From the NCBI GenBank assembly GCA_023525715.1, contig CM042009.1, positions 131,612,211 through 131,676,210 of the forward strand: a stretch of 64,000 nucleotides of DNA. The letters are read 5' to 3'. A program made the position numbers and the translations under genes. Source of the DNA: Cichorium intybus (Eukaryota; Streptophyta; Magnoliopsida; Asterales; Asteraceae). Shown here in pieces: positions 25,110 through 36,151 of the stretch; position 1 is the first letter of the stretch; each line of letters opens with the position of its first letter. Under the pieces are notes generated by a model that made no database searches, was not told the origin of the DNA, and saw only the letters and a program-made list of their open reading frames with translations.

Positions 25110-26200
25110 GTTGAAATAAACGGGTCTTGATGTGATTCCTAATATTATGTTGATTATGTTGGATTCTTTGGCGGTGGATCATAAATCCATTCTTTTAAAA
25201 GAATACATAGTTGATTATAGTCGTATTCCATTCAAACTAGTCAATTCTTAGATGGAACTGGATGGATTTAAAGACATTATAGAGAATAGTAGAGTTGATG
25301 TTGAGGTCAACTCCAGGAAATAAAATGTTTGATTTTAAAAATAATTGAAACAATTAACATCCAATATTAGAAAGTGGCATTTAGAGTACACTATTAAAAG
25401 TGCATGTTGGTGACAAAAGTGACTTGAAACACTAAATTATATCAAGCATAATATTGATGGGAGTAATGTTACTAGAAAAAATGTTCTTGATTGGTGTACT
25501 ATTATAAAATTTCTAAATGAAAATTATAAATTTGATATAGAATTTGTTTCAAAAAACTAAGATAAAATGGAGTATTAAAGAGAATGAGAACTGCAAGTTT
25601 TATCATAAGTTATTGAGTCGAAAGAGGCATCAATTGACTATATGGGGGATTAAAAAGGATGTTGCTTGGTTTACAGATTCGACTCTTTAAAGCATATTTT
25701 TTTACTTTTTAAAAATAGTTATCTCGGTTAAGGGACTTTCCTTGACTCAAGTTGCTTCTTTGGAGACGACTTTCACTGTTCAAGAGACTAGAGATGTGGT
25801 ATGGTCTTGTGGCAATGATAAAGCCTGATTCATTATGATTTTACTTTTTCAGTTATAAACTATTAATAAGGAATTCTTAAAAGTGACAATATTGGTTACA
25901 TGAACAAATTAATTTTGTGATATTGTTGATGTTCCCCCAACAATAATTCATCTTTCATTACGTTGATACTTAAGGTTGTGAACACAATTCTGTTAAAGTA
26001 TATTTAGCCAATAAGCTTAACTGATATTCAATACATGATTATCGTGAAGATTCTGGCACTCCGATTGGCCAAACCAGTGGACTATATGGTAAGTCATGAG
26101 GAGTATGCTTTCAAAGACAACAGTCAAATTCTAAATGGTTCTCTTATGGTCAATGAGTTGCTTGATTAGGCTAAAAGAATAAAGAAATATTATGATTCTT
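25110..26200 (+). pseudogene. LINE (L1-type) remnant, 5' portion
   Basis: Spread over shifting frames are the end of an L1 endonuclease (VDHKSILLKEYIVDYSRIPF, about 25160-25230, equivalent to the SDH motif and IPF region) and the start of the RT domain (ALRLAKPVDYM...FKDNSQILNGSLMVNEL, about 26050-26165). Many stops and frameshifts make it long dead. The upstream part of the endonuclease is not recognisable. The reading resumes at 44605 after element E. Confidence 0.78.
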
Positions 26201-26513
26201 TGTGAATGTAAACACATAGTGTAAACACAAACTTGGTCTCACCAACCATTGCAGCCACCAACCCACTTACCCACCATTGTTGAAGAACCAACCCACCATT
26301 GTTGAAGAAGGTGGCAAACTTTGTTTTCTCTTGTTTAAATTCATTGAATGTAGTAGTTGTCATTAGTATTTGCTTGGCTATAAATAGAGGTTATAGCTTC
26401 ATTTGTTAACCACCACAAAAACATAGAAGAGAGTGTTTAGATAGTTAGCGAGAGTTGTTCTTTTCTTGTATTTCAGTTTGAGTATTGAATAAAAGAACAT
26501 TTGAGTTCCAACA
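26201..26513 (+). repeat. 5' LTR of element E
   Basis: This 313-bp LTR differs from 44292-44604 at one position (a C-A versus C-T difference near base 63). A TATA box, CTATAAATAG, lies at 26379-26388, with the likely RNA start about 30 bp downstream. Confidence 0.94.
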
Positions 26514-26515
26514 AG

Positions 26516-26531
26516 TGGTATCAGAGCTTGG
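26516..26531 (+). other. Primer-binding site of element E (tRNA-iMet)
   Basis: TGGTATCAGAGCTTGG begins two bases after the LTR and matches the complement of the initiator tRNA-Met 3' end. Confidence 0.92.
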
Positions 26532-27097
26532 TTAAGCTCCCCGGGCAACTTTCTAAACACCCTCGGGTTTTTTGGTCAAACATTTTCTGTCTCAAAATCG
26601 ATTTTCGAGAGCACCATTGGAAAGGTCTCGTTCCCACGATTCCGAATATATATTTTTCGGAATTTTTCGACCACCGGAAGACCTCCAAAAGTCCGGTCAA
26701 AGGTTCGCCGGAATAGTTGCCGGAAAAACCAGTTCGCCGGAGATCTCGCCGGAGAAGACGACCAGAGAAGACGACACTGTAGCGTCACTGTAGCGGTTCA
26801 CTGTAGCGACACTGTAGCAGGTTTCAGAAAATTGCAATTTGGTCCCTGAAGTTTCGAAAAGTTGCGTTTTCGTCCCTGTATTTCCGAAGAATTTCATGTT
26901 GGTCCCAATTTTTCAGAAAAACTTCAAAACAGCCCCTAAAAGTTTCGAACCAGCTTCTAAAATTCTGAAAATTACATTTTGGCCCCTCTACTTCTGGAAA
27001 GTTTCAAACAAATCCCCAAATTTGGTCGTTATAATTTTAATAAATTATAGTGGTCCTCATACGTTTGAAAATTCCAAGTTAGAGTATATCCAACTAT
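26532..27097 (+). other. Leader of element E with short tandem words
   Basis: The untranslated leader before the gag ATG holds four copies of CACTGTAGCG/A at about 26771-26820. A decayed tandem repeat of about 30-50 bp follows at about 26835-27020, with units built on TTTGGTCCCTGAAGTTTC. ORFs crossing it are short and domain-free. Confidence 0.6.
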
Positions 27098-27226
27098 ATG
27101 CCAAGAATGACCACACCAAGCTCGTCGTTTTCTCAACCCGAAATTGAAAGTGTTCAAAGGACCGGGAGGGATAGTAGTGTTACGTTACATTATCCGTTGC
27201 TTACGAAAACGAACTATGCGGTGTGG
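27098..27226 (+). pseudogene. Gag N-terminus of element E
   Basis: The ATG at 27098 opens the gag frame (MPRMTTPSSSF...). It ends at LTKTNYAVW, a typical Copia Gag start (YxxW). F is inserted after the W codon. Removing F and one tgtgg copy rejoins this piece in frame to 42430. Confidence 0.85.
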
Positions 27227-27318
27227 TGTAACACCCGGCTTTTTAAACAAAAACACCCCTGAAAAATTTTTTCATTTAAAACACAGGTTTCAATACATAA
27301 AACCATAACAAGGGGTAT

Positions 27319-28891
27319 TGTTGAAAATACGATGATCGATCTCCACGAGTAAGGGTTTTTAAGCCGGTTACTGTGTGACAGATATGTATTTTGTTTATAA
27401 TATGCGGAATAAATAAGAGTTGCGGAATAGTAAATCTAAACTAGACAGTATTTAAATAGACAGAAAGCGGTAAATAAAGTAAAAGTTAGAAGTTAGAGGT
27501 TAGATGTAATAAACGCCATTATCAACGATAACGTGTTTTTACAATAAATAAAAAGGTTAGAAATTAGGAGTTAGATGTTAGATGTAATAAACGCCATTAT
27601 CAACGATAACGTGTTTTTACAATAAATAAAAAGGTTAGAAGTTAGAAGTTAGATGTCTCGGTTAAATACAGTCCACATGTGTTTTCGTTATCACGGTTCA
27701 ATTTTTATGTCTTGGATGTTTGGTACAGTTGATTTATAACAGTTTCAATAAATCAATAATAACACGGATAATTTCAAAAGAACTTATCGATAGCAGATGA
27801 ATATGACGATTTTCTTTGAAGCTTCGATTCTTGTTCTTTGCTCGGGTTGAATGAGGTTTTGGTGATATTTAGTGTCGGGTAGAGGTTGTTTGGAGGTTTG
27901 AGGTTTGGTGTCGGGTAGAGGTTGTTTAGAGGTTTGAAGTTTTGGTGTCGGGAAGATATCTTGTTTCTTGCGGTTGTGCGGTTTGATTCTTGTTGCCAAA
28001 TGCAGAGATTTGAGAGTCTTGAGGTTTCTGGTCGTGGGTTTCTTGGAGAGTATATGAGTGTATAATTCTTGGTTTATTGGGTGTATGTATTTGGTAGAGA
28101 GTGTGTAGGTTTTGTAGTTTGGTATTCGGGTTGAGGTTGTTTTAGAGGTTTTGAAGTTTGGTGTCGGGTAGAGGTTTTGTTTGGTGTCGGGTAGAGGTTT
28201 TGTAGGTGTCGGGTAGAGGTTTTGTATGGTGTTGGGTAGAGGTTTTGTTTGGTGTTGGGTAGAGGCCGATTACTTGCGGTTATATGGTTTGGTTCTCGTT
28301 GACAAGTTCAGAAATTTGAGTGTCTTGAGGTGTTTGGTCGTGGGTTTCTTGGAGAGTATATGAGTATGTGGTGTAAGGTTTTATTTTCTACCCTTGAATG
28401 GCAAGAGGTTTGCTTCTTATTTATACTGCTGAACTACAGGCATCGCGTCGCGACCAGGAGGTCCGTCGCGTCGCGAAGGTGCCTGTGTCGGGTTGCTTTT
28501 GGTCGGCCACTGGTTAGTGCGTTGGGTTGGTAGTCTCGCGATCAAGAAGTTGGTGGTGTCGCGTTGGGTCCTTCGCGTCGCGACCACCTCCTTCGTCGCG
28601 TCGCGATCGCTGAAGGTTTTTTTGGTCTTCTGTCTTTTTCTCTTCACGTCGCGACCATAGGGTCTGTCGCGTCGTGATTGCTGTAGCAGTGTGATATTTT
28701 GTATTTTGCTCTTTGGTTCGTAGCGTTACTTCCTCAGGTTTGGATGTTTTCTCAAAGTTTCTCGGGTCTTGATTTATTCTTGTTTTTGATCTTGAATTCA
28801 CGCAACCTGAAATACTGATAATATTTGTTTAAAAAACATTTCGACTTATTTCAGTGATGGTCACATAAAAACATAAAAACATTATTCAACA
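27319..28891 (-). repeat. Element G left LTR (3' LTR on - strand)
   Basis: This LTR seems identical to 32110-33682. It contains about eight copies of GGTGTCGGGTAGAGGTTTTG-like units (27860-28265) and a CGCGTCGCGACC cluster (about 28440-28675). A minus-strand TATA box (AGTATAAATAAG) lies at 28416-28427. The small ORFs that occur twice, once per LTR, are repeat by-products. Confidence 0.94.
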
Positions 28892-30246
28892 ATTTCCCCC
28901 TATGTGATCATTAATGAAATGAGGAGAAAAATGTTTGATTGAAATTCTTGAAATTTGGATAAGACATTTATAAAACCATATCACTTGTTTTGAAAGAGTG
29001 TGACTAGATTTTACTTATGTTTTGAAAAATGTTTGTCAAGAATATTTGTTTCTGAATCAAAGTCTCAAGTTCGATTATCAAAAGGTTTTTGTATATGTAT
29101 TTTCATAATATTCCTTAAGATTTTATAGCATTTATAAAGACGACAAGTGATCTTAATAGGTCGATTCAGATGAACGCTCATAGGTATAACTCACACTTGA
29201 CTGAGGTGTTTGTTTGTTCTGGGTGCAGAACTGGTGTATAATCACTAAAGATGAGTGATATCTCTCAGTTTGAAGGTGTTGACTTATGCTTAATATGGAT
29301 TTATACCTATATACTTTAGTCACTTGGTCTTCATATTAGATAATCAATCACATAAGACTGGTTTCGGCATTACTCAGAGGGTTTCTTCATTCATGCCATT
29401 GATGTTCACTCTCTCTCAGTCGGTAAATACATGTAGAGGGGTTTAGAATTTTTTTCATAGTGCAGTTTGCAACTAAGAATATTCAATTATGAAGGCTACA
29501 GTATCCCGGTAAATCTTTGGTTTTGACAGCTATATTTGATAAAGCATTTTGAGAATTCGTCGCTTGGAAAATTTTGAGAGATGTCTGTCTTGATGGATGT
29601 TGTTGTAAATCTTCTTTTTCTTTCTTTTGTGAAGTGTTCACCTTTGTTTTTATCTTTTCTTGATTTGTGAAAAGATATCTGATGTGGTTACCAATTGTGA
29701 TTTGTTGACAGCATTTGTTGGATGTGACTTTGTCGTTTCTTCATTTGTCAGACTTGCTATGCAAGATGAAATATCTTTTCTTGAAGTGGCTTGATTGAGG
29801 ATAGGGATAGGTGATATAAAAGACAGTTTGTCTAATACATAAGAAAATGATTGTATCGTCCCTGGTCATCTTGATATCTAAGCAAAAATGAGACTAGCAT
29901 CACGGTATAAGAGTATAAATCCTATAAGTCATAATGAAAACACCTTTGCTCACAGAAATGAATTTCACTTAGCAGTTAAAGACGAGGCACAATTTCTCAC
30001 ATGGGTTTGGTTTTCATCTGAATCTCCTGATCTTTTGTCCCTTAATTGATAAAATCGTTATATTTGAAATAAATTCAAAGGGAATAGGAGAATGTACATA
30101 ACGAAAATTTTGAGATTTGAACCTTCTCTTTAATTAAGAATTAATATTACTGAGAACATTCATCGAGCATAAGTATCTGAAAATTTAGTCACGAAGATGT
30201 TAATCACATGGTTTTAAAAAAAACTTTTAAAAGGATAAAACTTTAT
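28892..30246 (-). other. Non-coding 3' region of element G
   Basis: The region lies between the protease fragment and the 3' LTR, beginning with the PPT. The pol genes would stand here in an autonomous relative, but no integrase or RT motif is visible on the - strand. Confidence 0.65.
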
Positions 30247-30708
30247 TCAATTTTTTTTGTGATTTTTGATTATGTGGATGTTTTTGAAAAATTTGGTTAT
30301 TTTGAATGTTTTTGGTAGATTTTGGTTATTTGAATGTTTTTGGAAAACTTTGGTTTGGTAGTGAGAATGGGGTAACGAGAGTTCCCCCATAAATGATGCA
30401 CTGTGATCATTTTGGATAGGTAGATTGGGATTGTTTAAAGAGAAATTTAGTTTTGGTGGTTCTCCCATAAATGATGCATTGGGATCATTTGGACAGGTGG
30501 ATTGGAGTGTTTTAAGAGGGTTCTTGTGTTGGTGGTTCCCCCTCGACTGGATCCGCATCATTTTGGTTTGATTGTGAAGTTTCTGCATCGGAGGTAGTGT
30601 GGGTTTGAAGTCTTGTAGAAAGCTCTGGTTTCCTGTCATATGCTTGGAACGGCCACTATCGATATACCATGTATCATCCTTGGGCTCTCCAGCACAAAGT
30701 ACCTGCAA
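30247..30708 (-). pseudogene. Protease fragment of element G
   Basis: This frame directly continues the Gag-like ORF after one TAA. Near its start it has AGEPKDDTWYIDSGRSKHMTG-type sequence, the Copia protease active site (DSG) with its downstream HMTG motif. Only the first part of the protease is present; the remaining about 110 codons are N/K-rich and unlike a protease. A readthrough of the TAA would be needed to make a fusion. The protein is probably inactive. Confidence 0.75.
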
Positions 30709-31947
30709 TTAGACAGAAAGTTTAGGTACCCAAACCATGGTGGGTCCTGATTTGTTAATGGTTTTCGGTGATTTGAAATCATTATGGTTTCTGTTAATTG
30801 GACGAAGTGGTTGAGGCTTGATTTGACTTATCAGATTTTCCCAATTTAAGATTTGTTTTTGAAAACCTGTCATTTGAAACGATTTCTGTTTTTGTGAAAA
30901 GTATCCTATATGTGACGTTCTGTTTGATGACATTTCTTTGTATCTGGGATTTTGATGATTTTGGAAAACATTGTGATGATGGAATGGATTTTGGTGAAAT
31001 GATGGTTTCTGAAAGTTCCCTGAGAGTTTGAAGTTTATCTCTTGAAGGCGATTTTGAATTGGTTTTTGAAAAGGTTTTTGTTTTGGATTAAAGGTTTGTT
31101 TTTGTGGCAAGGAGGCTGGTTTCAAAGGTTTCTTTTGGGTTTGGTGGGTTGAAGACTTATTAGTGAAAAATCTTTTGGAAACAGTGAAATCAGTATCATC
31201 TGGGTTACAGTTGATAACTGTTTCGTCGTCTGAATTTTCCTCATTAACAGATGTGGATGGATCTGTTAGAGTTGATTCAGAGTTTTCACTGTTTGTCCTG
31301 GTTTCTTGTTTGGCTTGTTCGATTTCGAAGGATTCTCTTCCTAATCCAGGTCTGTAATTCGTATCGATTTTGCCAGATCCTAAGGATGTTGCTTTGATGA
31401 AAATATCATCACTTAGCTTTCTAGCAAGATTGATAGAATCCAGTTTTCCTTGAAATCTTTGATTCTCGGATTCAAGAAGTTTGATTTGTTTTGAAAAATC
31501 ATCTAATTTCAGAATCAAACTAGAGTTTATGTCAGTTAAATCTTGAATTTTTAGTTTTAACTGAAGGACTTCTATTTCTAAGGCATCTTTTATTTCAGAT
31601 GGAAAAACAGATTGATTTTTTATTTCCAAGTCCTTTTTTTGTTTTAGAGCTTCATTTAATTGATCTAAGACGTGATTATATTCTTCTGATTTTCGTTCGA
31701 CGTCTCTTTCAAGTTTGTCTCTAGTCTTTGTTGATTCTCCAAATCTGAGTTGCAAGGTTTGTAATTCAGATTTGTAGATATCAGATTTGACTATTGTGTC
31801 ATGATATAGTTTGAGATCAGCTTTCAAACTGTTCTCAATCTTAGTCATGTGGGACTCAAATGGTGTTTTTGAAAGACCGATTTCTGAGATCATAGACCAT
31901 ACCTGATCGATGACATATGGAGCTCTTGAGTAGGTTGTGGAAGACAT
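30709..31947 (-). CDS. Gag-like ORF of element G
   Basis: A 412-codon ORF begins with ATG about 160 bp inside the 5' LTR. Residues about 55-180 form a long coiled coil, followed by LARKLSDDIFIKA and then an acidic stretch (ENSDDETV). A basic, F/H/N/Q-rich tail ends in TMVWVPKLSV. The layout (coiled-coil Gag, basic tail, VWVPK before the protease) resembles Sirevirus-like Copia Gag proteins. No CCHC zinc knuckle is visible. The ORF is intact, so it may still make Gag to package RNA. Confidence 0.75.
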   Translation of the reverse strand: MSSTTYSRAPYVIDQVWSMISEIGLSKTPFESHMTKIENSLKADLKLYHDTIVKSDIYKSELQTLQLRFGESTKTRDKLERDVERKSEEYNHVLDQLNEALKQKKDLEIKNQSVFPSEIKDALEIEVLQLKLKIQDLTDINSSLILKLDDFSKQIKLLESENQRFQGKLDSINLARKLSDDIFIKATSLGSGKIDTNYRPGLGRESFEIEQAKQETRTNSENSESTLTDPSTSVNEENSDDETVINCNPDDTDFTVSKRFFTNKSSTHQTQKKPLKPASLPQKQTFNPKQKPFQKPIQNRLQEINFKLSGNFQKPSFHQNPFHHHNVFQNHQNPRYKEMSSNRTSHIGYFSQKQKSFQMTGFQKQILNWENLISQIKPQPLRPINRNHNDFKSPKTINKSGPTMVWVPKLSV

Positions 31948-32095
31948 TTTTGGGTTGTTTTTTTATTATTATTATTATTATTTTTTTTTTTTGAACAAGT
32001 GATATTAAGATGAAATTTTTAAAGAAAATTTATTGGTGGTTTATAAAAACGCTACACAAAAGTTCTCGACAAAAATTTCAAAGTAAATCACACAA

Positions 32096-32107
32096 GCTCT
32101 GATACCA
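32096..32107 (-). other. Primer-binding site of element G (tRNA-iMet)
   Basis: The - strand TGGTATCAGAGC lies two bases inside the 5' LTR (32110-33682). Confidence 0.92.
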
Positions 32108-32109
32108 AT

Positions 32110-33682
32110 TGTTGAAAATACGATGATCGATCTCCACGAGTAAGGGTTTTTAAGCCGGTTACTGTGTGACAGATATGTATTTTGTTTATAATATGCGGAA
32201 TAAATAAGAGTTGCGGAATAGTAAATCTAAACTAGACAGTATTTAAATAGACAGAAAGCGGTAAATAAAGTAAAAGTTAGAAGTTAGAGGTTAGATGTAA
32301 TAAACGCCATTATCAACGATAACGTGTTTTTACAATAAATAAAAAGGTTAGAAATTAGGAGTTAGATGTTAGATGTAATAAACGCCATTATCAACGATAA
32401 CGTGTTTTTACAATAAATAAAAAGGTTAGAAGTTAGAAGTTAGATGTCTCGGTTAAATACAGTCCACATGTGTTTTCGTTATCACGGTTCAATTTTTATG
32501 TCTTGGATGTTTGGTACAGTTGATTTATAACAGTTTCAATAAATCAATAATAACACGGATAATTTCAAAAGAACTTATCGATAGCAGATGAATATGACGA
32601 TTTTCTTTGAAGCTTCGATTCTTGTTCTTTGCTCGGGTTGAATGAGGTTTTGGTGATATTTAGTGTCGGGTAGAGGTTGTTTGGAGGTTTGAGGTTTGGT
32701 GTCGGGTAGAGGTTGTTTAGAGGTTTGAAGTTTTGGTGTCGGGAAGATATCTTGTTTCTTGCGGTTGTGCGGTTTGATTCTTGTTGCCAAATGCAGAGAT
32801 TTGAGAGTCTTGAGGTTTCTGGTCGTGGGTTTCTTGGAGAGTATATGAGTGTATAATTCTTGGTTTATTGGGTGTATGTATTTGGTAGAGAGTGTGTAGG
32901 TTTTGTAGTTTGGTATTCGGGTTGAGGTTGTTTTAGAGGTTTTGAAGTTTGGTGTCGGGTAGAGGTTTTGTTTGGTGTCGGGTAGAGGTTTTGTAGGTGT
33001 CGGGTAGAGGTTTTGTATGGTGTTGGGTAGAGGTTTTGTTTGGTGTTGGGTAGAGGCCGATTACTTGCGGTTATATGGTTTGGTTCTCGTTGACAAGTTC
33101 AGAAATTTGAGTGTCTTGAGGTGTTTGGTCGTGGGTTTCTTGGAGAGTATATGAGTATGTGGTGTAAGGTTTTATTTTCTACCCTTGAATGGCAAGAGGT
33201 TTGCTTCTTATTTATACTGCTGAACTACAGGCATCGCGTCGCGACCAGGAGGTCCGTCGCGTCGCGAAGGTGCCTGTGTCGGGTTGCTTTTGGTCGGCCA
33301 CTGGTTAGTGCGTTGGGTTGGTAGTCTCGCGATCAAGAAGTTGGTGGTGTCGCGTTGGGTCCTTCGCGTCGCGACCACCTCCTTCGTCGCGTCGCGATCG
33401 CTGAAGGTTTTTTTGGTCTTCTGTCTTTTTCTCTTCACGTCGCGACCATAGGGTCTGTCGCGTCGTGATTGCTGTAGCAGTGTGATATTTTGTATTTTGC
33501 TCTTTGGTTCGTAGCGTTACTTCCTCAGGTTTGGATGTTTTCTCAAAGTTTCTCGGGTCTTGATTTATTCTTGTTTTTGATCTTGAATTCACGCAACCTG
33601 AAATACTGATAATATTTGTTTAAAAAACATTTCGACTTATTTCAGTGATGGTCACATAAAAACATAAAAACATTATTCAACA
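32110..33682 (-). repeat. Element G right LTR (5' LTR on - strand)
   Basis: Same length as, and by eye identical to, 27319-28891, at an offset of 4791. A minus-strand TATA box lies at 33207-33218. Followed by TSD ggtat. Confidence 0.94.
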
Positions 33683-34126
33683 GGTATATTTTAATAAATA
33701 CGGGTACAAGTGTATCAAGGAGAGTATGAAATACCATAACTCCTTTAAAGCCGGGCTGCTACTAACAGCATCTAAGAGTCCTACTTCACGAGTCACGGAC
33801 TCTATCTTGTCCCCTACCAGTATCATGCTAACCTGCAGGGACAGTAACAAACGGTATGAGCTACAAAGCTCAGTGAATAATCAAACCTGCAGATAACACA
33901 TATCAAAACACAATCATATAACTGTCTGGATATCGAATCCAAACTCCTAGCCTTACTGGCTGACCATATATACTCTAGGATTTCACATCCTATACTTTAG
34001 CCCTACAGGCTAAATCATAGTGACCTGTAATCAACAAGTCACGTTAGTTATTTACATCTATAATCATGTCTAACCATTTCTGTCCCATATTTCTTAGTCA
34101 CACTGGACTGCATCATATTTCATGGC

Positions 34127-34605
34127 TAACAGCCTCACCCTGTGTCATAGCTATACAAGCTGCACCAAAACATTATCAACATACAATTCATAGCCCGCAG
34201 GCTGCACCAGCTGGGTTTGATAACCCGATATCATAGCCAAAAGGCTGCAACATTTACCTGTAACAAAATCATAGCCAAACAGGCTGTACCATGTACCTGT
34301 AACAAAATCATAGCCAAACAGGCTGTACCATGTACCTGTAACAAAATCATAGCCAAATAGGCTGCACCAATTATCATAGCCCAAAGGCCGCATCGGAGAC
34401 ATAGCCCGAAGGCCGCACCGGAGTCATCGCCCGAAGGCCACATCGGAGACATAGCCCGAAGGCCGCACCGGAGTCATAGCCAACAGGCCGCATCAAATCA
34501 TAGCCAACAGGCCGAATCAAATCATAGCCCGAAGGCCGCATCGGAGACATAGCCCGAAGGCCGCACCGGTTGGACATACAATCCAAAAATCATAGCCATA
34601 CAGGC
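34127..34605. repeat. Tandem array in element F left LTR
   Basis: About 17 imperfect units of 20-39 bp share CATAGCC...AGGCYGCACC. A 39-bp form with GTACCTGTAACAAAATCATA repeats three times, and a 24-bp form with CATAGCCCGAAGGCCGCA repeats several times. The same array is present at 40400-40878, so it belonged to F before insertion. Repetitive ORFs on both strands arise from it. Confidence 0.88.
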
Positions 34606-36151
34606 CGTACCCATTGGATATAAAAATCCAGAATTAATTATGGCTCACGGGTTAGCCCGCTGTTGCCTAGACTCACGGTTCCGTTCTTGTCATCGCAATG
34701 ACTCACGGCTTATCCGATCTTGTCTCTTCAAACGTATCTTTGAACTATCAATTTCGTCCCACAATCAGTTTCAACCTGTAACAACTCAATCATCATATAT
34801 CACATATGGTATCAGTGAGATTACTCACCTGAAGGATTATTACAACTAACTTTCGTTGTTCCTTGCTTTCCGATACGATCCATAGAATTTTGTCCCGCAC
34901 CTATAATTCAATCATTTTCAACATGATTATAGGTTAATAATACCCATTTCAACTAACTCTAATACACTAGAGTTCAATAAAACATTGTTATAAACAATGC
35001 CTAGTTAATAAACTTTCCGTTTACTAACTTTATATGAATTTTACTATTCACCGGGACATTCGGATCGGTCTACAGTGCCCCCGAGGGGTCGGAAACTCAA
35101 TATAAAAATTTTCCCAAACTTTTCAGACCATAACGAGCCTATGGTCCAAATTTGAGCTAAAACGGACAAGCCAAACAAAAGTTAGCATTTCAAAGTCCCT
35201 GCCTGAGGGGCGCACCCCGCCCAGACATGGGCGCACTGCGCCTGGGCGCACCCCGCCAGGCTTTTGGGCGCACCGCGCCTATCGCCTGCAGGTGTCTCCT
35301 GTCCAGCCGCGATTTATGCACTGTAGCAAGCAGTTTTGGTCCATTAAGTCCTTAATCAGGTCCTTAATCGATTGGGGTTTGTTCTAGGACTAAAACCTTA
35401 TACTTTAACAAGGTTTTCAACCATCTAAAACAACCAAATCAATCAAAATGAAGAATTAGGGTTCTTAGTTCTAACAACCCCAAAACTTCAAATTCATCAC
35501 TAATAACAACCTACTTCCATTTTCTTGAGTTAAGTCCTTTCTAGCATGACTCAATGGAAGTAATAAACCATTTAAACCACGTAATCATAACTGAAATGTA
35601 CAATTTTCAGTTTCTAAAATACCAAACCAAGAACACAATCAAGAGTTTGACTTAAAGAGTCAATTACTAACCTTAATTGCTTGGAATCATCATCCTCCAA
35701 CAATTGATTCAAGTTCTTGTTTCTCCTCATGATTTCCTGCAGAAAATAGCCTCTCAAAGCCTTCTCCCGTTGCTGAAAATGGACAGCCCCCAATAGGAGA
35801 GTCAACTCTCCTATTTATACCCCAAAATTTTACAATTTTGGTCCTAAAGTTCTATTTCTTGAACTTTGTCCACAAAATCAAGTTTTATTACAATAAAACT
35901 TCCATTTCTTACATTTTGGCCACTACCAACAATATTTTTACATAATTGGTCGTTGACTTGGTCAAATGACCAAAATACCCTTTTTCGGTAAAACGACCAA
36001 AAATCAGTTTTTATAACATTTTAAGTCCAAAACTCAAAATATTATTTCAAACCAAATACTTTTCTGTCCAAAAGACCATTTTACCCTTCCAAGGTAAAAT
36101 GACCAATTTACCCTTTTATTATAATTATAAAAAGAGAATCTTGGCGTTACA

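Larger units (their letters stand above)
27319..33682 (-). mobile_element. Element G, complete non-autonomous Copia-type element
   Basis: Two 1573-bp LTRs (TGTTGAAAATAC...TTATTCAACA) look identical, flanked by TSD ggtat (27314-27318, 33683-33687). The - strand carries a tRNA-Met primer site, a Gag-like ORF, a protease fragment and a purine tract (CATAGGGGGAAAT) before the left LTR. There is no integrase, RT or RNase H. Identical LTRs make G the youngest insertion in the window. It sits inside the left LTR of F. Confidence 0.94.
27227..36151 (-). repeat. Element F left LTR, split by element G
   Basis: The LTR pieces are 27227-27318 and 33688-36151, with ggtat duplicated on either side of G. 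Together they equal the right LTR in length. It holds the GCC/GGC-rich tandem array at 34127-34605, a GC-rich GGGCGCACCCCGCC cluster at about 35207-35290 and a minus-strand TATA box (GGTATAAATAGG) at 35810-35821 beside an AGGAGAGTC/GACTCTCCT inverted repeat. Confidence 0.92.

Noticed and set aside
28330..28801. ORFs of 67-95 codons in the G LTR, each occurring twice
   Set aside because: They lie entirely within the LTR, overlap on both strands and follow the CGCGTCGCGACC cluster; duplication simply reflects the two LTRs.
34127..34605. Regularly spaced repeats resembling a CRISPR array
   Set aside because: Units are contiguous, imperfect and of mixed length with no unique spacers, the genome is eukaryotic, and the array belongs to the F LTR (also at 40400-40878).
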